From Scenedesmus sp. ARA3 (lineage: Eukaryota; Chlorophyta; Chlorophyceae; Sphaeropleales; Scenedesmaceae): a stretch of 64,000 nucleotides of DNA. Position 1 is the first letter of the stretch; each line of letters starts with the position of its first letter. The notes under the pieces were generated by a model. That model ran no database searches. It saw nothing but the letters and a program-made list of their open reading frames with translations, and was not told where the DNA came from. A program made the position numbers and the translations under genes. This document shows positions 46,895 to 59,418 of the stretch, piece after piece. The DNA lies in NCBI GenBank assembly GCA_004335835.1, contig RWJK01001812.1, positions 1 to 64,000 on the forward strand, written 5' to 3'.

Positions 46895-49800
46895 TCAGGG
46901 GGATGGATGGATCAATGCGCATACATTCATGTGTTAATGCAGTTGCAACGCCAATTGTTTGGGTGCTGGTGAACTGCCAGATGATGGACTGGAAGGGGCC
47001 GACAATGAGGCACTTGAACAGGTGGCGGCGCCATGCCAGCCACAGCCCGCCTGTTTGTTCAGCAGGTGCAGCATTGTGGGCATCAGCCGCAACAGCAAGA
47101 GCAGCAGCAGCAGCAGTAGCTGTGTTGGTTTGGGCGGCGGTAGGGCAGCATGACCAAAGCAGCTGCAGCAGCAGCAGCAGCAGCAGCAGCACGCAACACG
47201 CAGCTTGCGGCACGGCTCACCGTTCTTCATCTTCTCTTCGGTCGTGTGTGGCACCAGCAGCCACTTCAGCGGGATCATGCTCCACATGTAGATGGTAGAT
47301 GACACAAAGGCCGTGCCAGGAGCAATGAGCATCGAAAAGGCCATTGTCCACCAGAGCTTGTGGCAAGTGTCATAGATTGGGCCGCTGCTGCCGAGGCCTT
47401 CGGTGTAAGCACCGCCGATCCAGCAGGTGCGGGAAGCAATGATGACGTCGTGCCAGCTGTCGTAGTGCTGGCCCACAAACATCTCCACAAACTTGAGCCT
47501 GCACAAAGGTCACAAGAGATGCACGAAAGTACGGTATGCATATCACCAGCCTCAGGTTTAAAGCTGTGGCATCCAGCTGCCGTAGTGCTGGCCCACAAGC
47601 GTCTCCACAAAAAAGAGCCTGCATAGGCAGCAGAGGTGCATAGTCGTTACGTTACGTGACACACTCCACTCAACCAGGGAGTGGAAACCCCCATCCAGAG
47701 CCAACGAAAGGCTCATAGTTGCTCCATGTGAGACTGAATCGACTTACTGATGAGGTTGCAGGTGGTGGTGACAAGCTTGCAGACTGATGCCTGGTCAACG
47801 CTGCAGTTCAACCCCAAACTATTGAAGTTTGCCACTAACCCTCCAGTATTCAAACCCTGATCGCCTCACCAGATGAGGATGCTGGGCACGATGCCCAGCC
47901 AGGCGAAGGGCTGGCAAACAATGTATTGATCAACCTTAAGCATACAACCAAACTAAAACACCCTATACCCTGAACTCTAAGCAGCTCACCAGAGGTGCAT
48001 AGGATGTACAGCTTGTTGCACACGTTTCTAGCTCAGCATGGGTTTGTTGTTGTGTGGTAGGGTCTTAATGGGCATGGCCAGCCTAAACCCTTATATTTGA
48101 CCCCCGAACCCCACATCTCAGAACTCTAAGCAGCTCACCAGATGAGGATGCTGGGCACAAAGCCTAGCCAGGCGAAGGACGACACGAAGACCAGCAGCAG
48201 CACCGTGGCCATGCACAGCCACAGCGGCAGAACCTCGTGCTCGTTGCGCACCCTGGCATGCGCCTCCGCATCTGTTGTTTGGCCATGCAAAAAGCAGTAG
48301 CAAAAGCAGCAGATGTTCAGTTTACTGGCAAGGACAGCCCATCACGCTTGCTGTGCACCCTGGCGTGCCTCTCAGGTCTGTGGCGGTGTGTGCAAAAAGT
48401 GGTGAATCAGGCAGCAGCACATTGTTGGGTGCCTGCAGTTGCAGCACAGTGGCCATGCACAGCCACAGGTGCAGCACCTCGTGCTCGCTGCGCACCCTGG
48501 CATGCGCCTCGGCATCTATAAAGATGCACAACAAGTTGTGGCAAGGCAGCATCACAAGCAGCAGAAGATGTTATTAGTTTGGGTGGCAAGTTGACTTGCA
48601 GGTGCAGCACCTCGTGCTTGCTGCGCACCCTGGCATGCGCCTCCGCATCTGTTGTTTGGCCATGCAAAAAAGCAGCAGCAAAAGCAGCAGATGTTCAGTT
48701 TGCTGGCAGGGACAGCCCATCACGCTTGCTGCACACCCTGGCGTGCCTCTTGGGTCTGTGGCGGTGTGTGGAAATAGTGGCAAAACAGGCAGCATCACAT
48801 TGTTGGGTGCCTGCAGTTGCAGCAGCACCGTGGCCACGCACAGCCACAGCGGCAGCACCTCATGCTCGCTGCGCACCCTGGCATGCGCCTGCGCATCTGT
48901 GGAGGATTGGCCAGAAGTGGAAGCAACAAAAGACAGTCTGTTAGTATGGTGGTCCGGTCGACTTGCAGGTGCAGCACATTGTGCTCGCTGCGCACCCTGG
49001 CATGCGCCTTGGCATCTGTACAGATGCACAACATGTTGTGGCAACGCAGCATCACAAGCAGCAGAAGATCTGATTAGTTTGGGTGGCTAGTTGACTGCAG
49101 GTGCAGCACCTCGTGCTCGCTGCGCACCCTGGCCTGCGCCTCAGCATCTGTGGAGCACAGGGCAGAAGTAGAAGCAGCAAAAGACAGTCTGTGAGTATGG
49201 TGGTCTGTTTGACTTGCAGGTGCAGCACCGTGTGCTCGCAGCGCACCCTGGCAGACGTTGTGGCATCTGCTGCGGCGTGTGCTTTAAGCAGTAATACAAG
49301 CAGCTGCAATACAAGCAGCAGCAGCGGGCTGTGTGAGTTGCTGGTGCGTGGCAGAAGGCCACACTGCAAGGGCAGCTGTTGCACTAGCTATCTTCAGCAC
49401 CATCAGTTGTTCTGCAGCCTATTATTCACACATGCTCGTGCCTCCACCTGAGGGCCCTGCAGGCAGGCGCTGCGAGATGGTGCGGGGGCGTCAACATGCA
49501 GCCATCAGGCATCATTGGCGCATACCTCACACCCTGGCAACACACCCTCTCAGCAACCAGATAAATGTGGCTGGCGCAGCTCAACACACCGACTGCCTGT
49601 CACAGCGTCGCCTAGTGAACAGCTTGGCAGAGCTGCAGCTGCAGACTTCAGACCAACATGAGCAGCAATGCAGCAGCCCTGTTTACCACAACCATACGCG
49701 ACCTTTCACCTGAGGGCCCTGCAGGCAGGCGCTGCGAGGTCGTGCCTGGCGTCATGATGAAGCCATCAGGCACCGCAGTGCCATGGCTGGCGATGCTGGT

Positions 49801-52800
49801 GGGCATCATGGTCACTCCCTTGCCGATCTTCACGCGGCCCACAACCTGCAAGCAAGGTTGCAAAAAGGCATTTCAATGACATGACATAACACAGCGCCGG
49901 GGGATGCTGGTAGGCATCATGGTCACTCGCTTGCCGATCTTCACGCGGCCCACAACGTGCAGCACATAACAAACAACAGCAGTTTGTTGTCAGCAGGAAA
50001 GCAGAAAAGGCATCGCCGTGCGGTGTGAGTTCATGCTGGTGGTCACCATAGCCGCAATTGCGCCGATGTTCACGTGGCCGACCTGAGCAGAAAGCGAGCA
50101 CGAAGTGAGCATACCGTGTTGTTTGTAGGATATCTCAGGGCGTGCACATTAGGCAAGTGTGTTTCCTGCTACACAGGTTGCACCACAACAAGTGACACTA
50201 TAGCCTTCGTGGTGTGACCGCCTCAGGCTCAAGTTAGTGTGCTCTTGATGATCAGCATAGGCAGTATCAACAGCCAATTGTTGGCTGCATGCAGCATGTG
50301 CAATGCTCACCATGGTGCCCCTGCCTCCCGGCTCCGCTGCTGCGTGGAAGCTGGAGCCGTCAATGAAGGAGTCAGCCTCGATGACTGCAGCAGCAGCAGC
50401 AGCAGCGTGCAAATTGACGTGGGTATCCTTGCTGCGTGGCATCTGGAGGATGCAATGCAAGCGTGCAGCAGCAGTGGCACCAACAAGGAGGTAGCCGCGC
50501 GGACGTCAAGCGCACAACACGGCCGCCCGTCACAAACACAGCAGCCAAACGTCTCTCCTGGGGGCTGTTATCAACAAAGAGCACAACTAATAAAATGCAT
50601 AGCGCTATCAGCCACCCACCTGTGTTGTCTCCAATCTCCACCATGTCCCAATCTCCAATGTTTGGCGAGTCGATCGCCACATTCCTCCCAATCTTGCAGC
50701 CCAGGGCGCGCAGGTACCACACAAACATGGGCGTCCTCCGCACCAGCACGTAGATGTATGACAGGCTGAACTTCACTGTGCTTCGCACCAGCCACCACTT
50801 GACATAATACAGGCTCCATATGGCGTGTGTGCCGGGCTTCTGCCTGCCCAGCAGGGCCCATTTGAAGGCCACTGACCAGGCCAGCAGGGTGAACATGCCG
50901 CCGGTGGCCAGGGTGAACGCGTAGAGCGGTACCAACAGGATATGCGGACGCCGCAGCGCAAACAGGTACACAGCCTGCAACCAAGTACAGCCAGCAGAGC
51001 AGGGCAGCACAGCAGCAAGGCAGCATTAGCAGCGGCCAAAGGTTTGTTGTTAGGTCTGCCCAGCAGGGCCCATTTGAAAGCCACTGACCAGGCCAGTAGG
51101 GTGAACACGCCTCCGGTGGCGAGGCAGAAGGCGTAGAGCGGTACCAGCAGGATGAGCGGACGCCGCAGCGCAAACAGGCACACAGCCTGCAAAAGAGAAC
51201 GAAAAGGACAGAGCAAGGCAGCACAACAGCATCAGCAGGAGCAAAAGCAGTCGAGTTTAGCCTGCACTGTAGCCCCCACCTGAACGCGATGGATCACGCT
51301 AGAATGTTGCCTCACCTTCACAAATCAACCAGCATCTCACCTCCAGGAGGCCGCATGCGAGATGGATTAGCCCATCATGCCTAGCAGGACCAGCCCGCCA
51401 GCCTGCAGCTGCATGGTCTTGCAAGCACCAAACTTCTGCAATCACATTATGAATGACACATTGAACATGACATAGCGTAACATGTGACATGTCACACTCG
51501 CCTCCAGGAAGCCGCAGGCGATGACGTATCCCAGCATTCCCAGCAGGAACAGCCCACCAATCTGCAGCGCAGTCGCCAGCCACACCGGCAGCGCCCTGCT
51601 GCCAAATCCTTGACTCCCATAGCCTCCATCCTCCTCTTCTTTGAAGCATGGCAGCTCGCCAAACCCTCCACCTCCAGCAGCAGCAGCAGCAGCAGCAGAC
51701 TGGCCCATGCTTGCCCAGCCTTTGTTGCACAGGCTGTTGCGGCTGTCTGCGCTGCGGTCTGCTGCTGTGGAAAAGCTGTTTTGGTAGCAGGATCCGGCCC
51801 CAATCAAGCTGAAGCTCCCCTGGCGGGAGGCGACTTCTGTGAAGGCATACTTGCCACATTGGGATTCGATGGCGGCTGCCATTGCCGTTACAGTTGAATG
51901 CTGGTAGATCAGCAGGCCTGCAGCACAAACAAATAAATCTTGAAGTTACATGGCATCAGGCATGGCCTGTGAATGTGTACTTGCCGCATTGGGATTCGAT
52001 GGCGGCGGCCATGGCTGTTACTGTGGAGTGCTGGTAGATCAGCAGGCCTGCAGTACAAACAAATAAATCTTGAAGTTACATGGCATCAGGCATGGTCTGT
52101 GAATGCGTACTTGCCGCATTGGGATTTGATGGCGGCGGCCATGGCTGTTACTGTAGAGTGCTGGTAGATCAGCAGGCCTGCAGCACAAACAATTCAATCT
52201 TAGAGGAACATGGCATGAGGCATGGTCAGTGAGGCGTACTTGCGGCATCGACATTCGATAGCGGCGGCCATGGCTGTTACTGTGGAGTGTTGGTAGATCA
52301 GCAGGCCTGCAGCAGACGCAATATCGCGTCAGAACGCATTCCAGGAGAGGATAGCAACATGTAAGTCTTGACACCATCTTGAATGGTATGAGCCACAACA
52401 AGGATATGCCAGTGGCAAGAGAAGTCGTGTGGAAGCAGTAGCCGGCCCGGTCAGCATGCCTTGAGCAAGCTGTAGCAGAACCTGATGATCCGGGCTGCAA
52501 TTCAGCAGAGCCAGCCGCACCAAACAACATCCGTGTTATGTTGTTCCAGGAAACTAATCCCTGCTGTCTCAAACAAACAAACCCAGGCGCCCACCAGAGG
52601 TGCCTGCGCCCACACCTAGCAGCAGCTAGCCCAAGCGTGCGCACAAACTGTTATCTTTTTGAACAATAACAAAATGACCAAGGCCTGGGCGCCCACCTGA
52701 GATGTCTGCGCCCGTTGCGCGGCGTATCTTGGAGTTGATGAGCCCCGCGCGCAGCGAGTTGCCGCCCAGCTCGAAGAAGTTGCTCTTCATGCTGAAGCTG

Positions 52801-54138
52801 CTCTTCTGCACCTGCACGGGATGAAATTGAATTCACAGGTGAAGTGCCGTCTATCCAAGCACTAGTGAGATGTGCTGCAGTTTCCGACTGTGAGGCAGTC
52901 GCGGCAACTACAGGATGTGTTCAACAAGTAACATTCACATGTGGTTGTGAATCAATCTCTATCAAACAAGTTCATGCACAACTAAATGTGCCTACCTTGA
53001 GCTCTGCCGCCCAGATGTCAATCAGCAGCTCCTCCATGTCAGTAGAAGGCACATGCTTGACAACTCCGAATTATACCAACATTTGGACAAGGTCGTGCTT
53101 ACCTTGAGCTCTCCCGCCCATATGTCAGCCAGCAGCTCCTCCATGTCAGTAGAGGGAGCAGCAGCAGCCCCGCCGCTGCTGCTGTCAGCGTCAGAGCTGG
53201 CCTGAACCACGCCCCACTCTGGCTCTGCCAGGGACTTGACATCAATCTTGCCGTTGGGCAAGCGCGGCATGACCGGCAGGCTCACAAGCTTTGCAGGCAC
53301 CTGCAAGGTATGAGGGAAGGCACAAGATAGCAATGGCCATGTTGCGCAGTGCGCAGGTATGAATGCTTGCTTCACTCAGAGTGATTGGTAGTTCAGTACA
53401 AGAGAGCAAGTGTTGTCCAGCACATGTGCAAGCTACACGCCCGCAGCCTGAAGCTGCCAGCAGGAGACGTGGCAGCTGCAGAACACGCATGTGGTCCGTG
53501 ACAAAATGTTCCGCACCATTGCTGGCAGCAGCTTGGCTCTGCAGTGCGCCTCAGCAGCCAGGCAATGCTGTGGGGGGTCATGCAGCTGTGCGTATGTCAC
53601 ACATTTAGCTACCAACTTGCACAAACAGCGCGTCCACTCCTACAAAGAAGCCTGCCACATGAAGCTGCCAGCAATGAACAACACAACAGTTTCAAGCACG
53701 CATGGTTTCATTACCATACCATTGAGCCAAAGCTGCACGCACCATTGCTGGCAGCAGCTTGGCCCTGCAGTGTGCCTCAGCAGCCGCCAGGTCGATGCTG
53801 TCAGGGGCCACGTAGCCAGCCAGGCAATTGGAGCTGGAGAGCTTATGTGCATGCTACAAGCCGTGTACTTCCCAGCCATCAGTGTTCCACACCCGCTGAC
53901 TTCCCGGCCTGTCCACAACTGGAACAGCATCCCTTCTACTGCTGCACACACTGCGAGGCAAGATTTATTACCTAAACATTTACCCAAGTACAAAACACGC
54001 ACCATTGCTGGCAGCAGCTTGGCTCTGCAGTGCGCCTCAGCAGCCGCCAGGTCGATGCTGTCAGGGGCCACATAGCCGGCCAGGCGGCAGCAGCCATTAG
54101 GATCCTTCCAAGGCTTGACCGCTGCATGCGTCACACCT

Positions 54139-54226
<88 letters not shown>

Positions 54227-55052
54227 CGTGCGTGCATCAGGCTGACGGCAACGCCAGGCGGAACTGGCAACTTAAAACATATGTGGCATCTTACCAATGC
54301 TTGAGCGCAGGCCAATTACAGCCATGTGACAAGTAACAGCCGCACCTAGGCCCCCGCCGGCATCGCCTTCACCTCGCTGACCTCCATGTGCACACCATTG
54401 ATCTTGATCTGGCAGTCAGCACGTTTAAACAACAAACAACAGCCAAAAAGAGAATTGATAGCCGCACCTGTAGCTCTCGCCAGCACCAATCCACCTCGCT
54501 GACCTCCATGCGCACACCATACATGTTAGCCGCCAAAAAATGAACTAACTGACTAATACACTAACAGTAAGACACATCACAGTGCTCACCTGGAGCTCCC
54601 GCCAGCACAGCTTCAACCTCGCTGACCTCCATACGCACGCCGTTGATCTTGATCTGGCGATCTGCACGTCCAAGGTACTCCAGCTGGCCATCAGCACCCA
54701 TCACCACCAGATCACTGCTGCGGTACGCCAGCTTGTAGTGCAGCCGCAGGGCAGCAGCAGCGGGGTTGCTGGTGTCCAGGGCAGCAGTGGAGGCCTGCCA
54801 CCAGGGGTTGGCCACGTAGGCGGCGGCAGTCTGCTCGGGGCGGTTGCGGTAGCCGCGGGCAAGGCGAGGACCTGCGCAGCAGCAGGTAGGCAACACAAAG
54901 ACGTCAGCAGCAGCAGTAAGAGAGGGTAGCTGCGAGAGGGTTTGAGAGGGGGCAGGCAGCAGGCAGCAGGCAGCAGGCAGCAGGCAGCAGGCAGCAGGCA
55001 GCAGGCAGCAGGCAGCAGACAGCAGGCAGCAGACACATTTGATGAGTCGCAG

Positions 55053-55089
<37 letters not shown>

Positions 55090-57164
55090 GGGTCGCTGGT
55101 GTCCAGGGCAGCAGTGGAGGCCTGCCACCAGGGGTTGGGCACGTAGGCGGCTGCAGTCTGCTCGGGGCGGTTGCGGTAGCCGCGAGCCAGGCGGGGGCCT
55201 GAAGGAAAGCAGGCAGCAGACACAGCCCACCCAAACTTGTGAGCAGCTGCAGTGTAAGCGAAAGTACCTGACAGCCAGGCCAGACGACAGTGGATCACAC
55301 AGCAAACAGTAAGCAGCAGCAGCAACTTGGTTGCGCCAGCCGCAGATGGGCACGGCCTGCAGAGTTCAGTATATTCTCCTCCCTGCTGACCATTCTTGGC
55401 ACAATGTTCTGTATGCCAGGTGTCCCTCGCTGCGTGAATTCATCTGCGGCCGTCATCACCTGACAGCCACAGCTCTCCCGGCTCTTAGCTGCAGGCCAGG
55501 CCGGGCAGAGTTGAAAGGTTATAGTCTCTCACCTGAAAGCCAAAAATCATTCTCTCACCTGACAGCCACAGCTCTCCCGGCTCTCCAACTTCTGCCAGCC
55601 GCCAGCACGTTGGCTGGGGGTCCTCCTCCTCCGCTGCTGCTGGCGTTATGATTCCCTCTCCCTCTCCCTCATTGCCTGCTGGCGTGTCAGGCAGCACCAC
55701 GTAGGCGTGCAAGCTGTGGCTATGCAAGTGTTTCCCGCTGCCACCTGTAAAGATGTAAACCGAAACACAAAACACACACAAGAGTCACCTCACCTGACAG
55801 CCACAGCTCTCCCGGCTCTCCAACCTCTGCCAGCCGCCAGCGTGTTGGCTGGGCCTCCACCTCCTCCTCCACTGCTGCTGCACTGATTTCTCCCTCTCCC
55901 TTGCTGCCTGCTGGTGCCGTGTCAGGCAGCACCACGTAGGTGTGCACGTTGTGGTCTGGCCTGCCTAGGGGGATGCGGTCAAAGGGCGCTTTGATGTGCC
56001 CGGTGATGGTCTGCAGCGACAGGAAAAGAACACTCGAGGCATGGCCACAGGGCTGTGAGCAGTGCACGTTGTGGTCTGGCCTGCCCAGGGGGATGCGGTC
56101 AAAGGGCGCTTTGATGTGCCCGGTGATGGTCTGCAGCAAGTGGAGAGGCATTGTCAAGGCATGGCAGCAGTGCTGTGACAGTGCATGCATCTGTGGCCTG
56201 CCCAGGGGAATGCGGTCAAAGGGCGCCTTGATGTTGCCCGGTGCTGGTCTGCATGAGTTGCATTTGAGTGAGACAGGGATGCAAGTGAGCTAGTCCCACC
56301 TCCGAACAGCGCGAATTGTTGGGGCCTGCAAATTCACCGCTCAAAAAGCTGCGGGCTGATCTCAACTTGGTGATGACCATTGTGCGGCCTTAGCTGTTGA
56401 GCAAGGATCCATCTAGCCGGATGATGCTTGCTGCAACGCACACTGTGGTGCATGTTCCCCACCGCGGCGCCACAGTGACAGCAACTGCAGGCCCGTAGGT
56501 TAGAGATGCCAGAGTGACCTGTAGGTAGCATTGCTGGTGATGTTTCCACTACCCCTGTTGTCTGCATACGCTGGTGCTGTTGCAGGCCCGTGGCTGTTGA
56601 CCAGGCAGGATTGAGGTTGGAAACAATTGAGACTTCAACAATACAGGCAGCACAACACTTACCGTTACGGTGACCTCTGTGGGCCCGTAGCTGTTGAAAA
56701 GGCCGCCCCTGTGCAGGCCTGGCAGCGTGGCACAGATCTCCTCGGCAAGCTTGGGCGTCAGCGCCTCGCCACCTGCAGCAGCAGCAGCGTCAGCGTGAAG
56801 CCAAGGGTCAGGGGGTGAAGGGCGCTGCTGTTGCTGCTGCCCTGCAGAGTGCACCAAACCTACAACTATTTCAACACTCTATGTCACAATCTCACCTGTC
56901 AGCATGCACCGCAGGCAGGCGATGGACTCCCCAGCCTCCCTGAAAGCATCCAGGTACTCCGAGGCCAGTGCAGGCACCACCTCCATGCAGCTGATGCCAT
57001 GGGCAGCAATGAGTGCTGCCATGCCATATGGGTCCAGGTGGGCAGTGGGGTTAGGCACCACCAGCTTGGCCCCAAGGGTGAGAGCAGCGAAGACGTAGGT
57101 GACGTAGGAGTCGAAGCAGACCGTGGAGTTGAGACAGAAGACGTCCGAGGAGTCTGCGGGGTGG

Positions 57165-57219
<55 letters not shown>

Positions 57220-57289
57220 GGGTTGGATGACGTAGGAGTCGAAGCAGACCGTGGGGTTGAGGCACAACACATCGGAGGCGTCTGCAGGG

Positions 57290-57386
<97 letters not shown>

Positions 57387-57489
57387 GCAGAAGTAAGTGC
57401 CGAAGGGCTTTAGGTGGGCAGTAGGGCAGGGCACCACCAGCTTGGCCCCCAGGGTAAGAGCAGCGAAGACGCAGGTGACGTATGAGTCG

Positions 57490-57544
<55 letters not shown>

Positions 57545-58033
57545 GGGTTGCATGACTTAGTAGCCGAAGCAGACCGTGAAGTTAGAGCAGAACAAATGGG
57601 AGGAGCCTGTGGGGTTCTGAAAGCAGCAGCAGCAGCAGCAACAGCATCATCATCAGCAGAGGTGTAAGTTATGTGAAAATGTGATATGGATGGTGGAGTT
57701 GAGGCAGAGGACCTTGCAGGCGTCTGCAGGATGGCAGCAGCAACAACAGGTCACGCCGGCTAGAACCATCACATGCTGCAAGCTGCAGGCCAGCCAAACC
57801 TCCAAACTCACCCAGGGCAAAGTGCTCCACGTTGAATGCCACCAGGTCCCTTACACCCCTGTGTGGGATCATCACGCCCTTGGGCCTGCCTGTGCTGCCG
57901 CTGGTGAACATGATGTAGGCCAGGTCGTCCTCTGAGATGGTGGTGGGGTCTGGCAGCGAGATGGAGGTGTCACTGGAGGCTGGGTCAGTGGGGTCGTTGT
58001 AGAGGATGATCTGCGAGGAGTAAGGGACAGGGC

Positions 58034-58072
<39 letters not shown>

Positions 58073-59131
58073 TTGGCAGCGGTGGTGTGTTCAGTTATCT
58101 GCAGAAACGTCTGTAGGGGTTCAACCCCAAGTTGGCGTGAGGGCAAAGGTATCACTGATGCGCGTGATGGACAGACCCCAGAACATGCAGTGCGATGGGG
58201 CAAGCGTACTTCCAGCGTTTGTTGTGCAGGGATAGCCACCCACTGAAGACAAGTCACACAAAAGCACTTACCTCAGGGCTGAGCGGCAGGCCTGCCACAA
58301 GGCTCATGGCCAGCTGTGCTTGGCCACGTTCTGTGAGCAGTGCAAGCGCCTCGCTGTCCTCAAGGTAGATGGACAGCCAATGGCACACAATCACACCCAC
58401 ACCACGCATCCTTATGATGAAAAAGCTCCAAAACATGCAGCACAATGTGCAAGGGTATTGCCAGCTTGTGTTATGGGGATAGCCACCCGCTACAGGCAAC
58501 TCACACAAAAGCACTTACCTCAGGGCTGAGCGGCAGTCCTGCCACCAGGCTCAAATCACTCCCACACCACAAATCACAAATCACAAATCACTCCCACACC
58601 ATACAGCCTGATGATGGATGTACTTTCAAACATGCAGCACAACTGCAAGGATACTTCCAGCGCGTGTTATGCAGGGATAGCCACCTGCTACAGGCACACC
58701 ACACAGAATCCCGCACCTCAGGGCTGAGCGGCAGTCCTGCCACCAGGCTCATGGCCAGCTGCGCTTGTGCAGGCTCCGTGAGCAGCTCCAGTGCCTCGCT
58801 GTCCTCAAGGTAGATGGACAGCCAATGGCACACAATCACAACCACACCGCACATCCTTATGATGGAAAGACCTCAAAACATGCAGTGCAGTGGGGCAAGG
58901 GTAGTTTCAACTTGTGTTATGGGGATAGCCACCCACTGCAGACAAGTTAAACAGAACCCCGCACCTCAGGGCTGAGTGGCAGTCCTGCCACCAGGCTCAT
59001 GGCCAGCTGTGCTTGGGCAGGCTCCGTGAGCAGCGCCAGTGCCTCGCTGTCCTCAAGGTAGATGGACAGCCGGTCAGCAGGGAAGCCGGGGTCCAGGGGC
59101 ACGTAGCAGCCGCCAGCCTACAGCAGAGAAA

Positions 59132-59200
<69 letters not shown>

Positions 59201-59385
59201 GGTCAGCAGGGAAGCCGGGGCCGAGCGGCACGTAGCAGCCGCCAGCCTACAGCAGTTGAATGAAGCAGCAGCAGCAGCAGCAGCAGCAGCAGGGACAGCA
59301 GCAGCAGCAGCAGCAGTTGTCAGCAGGAAAGCCGAAGTCAAGCGGCACGTAGCAGCTGCCAGCCTGGATGGAGGAGTACGGGTGA

Positions 59386-59418
<33 letters not shown>

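Noticed and set aside
57225..57437. Additional coding exons of the adenylation domain
   Set aside because: They repeat the exon 5 start, then run into CTG repeat with no donor; including them would duplicate the FDSYV region.
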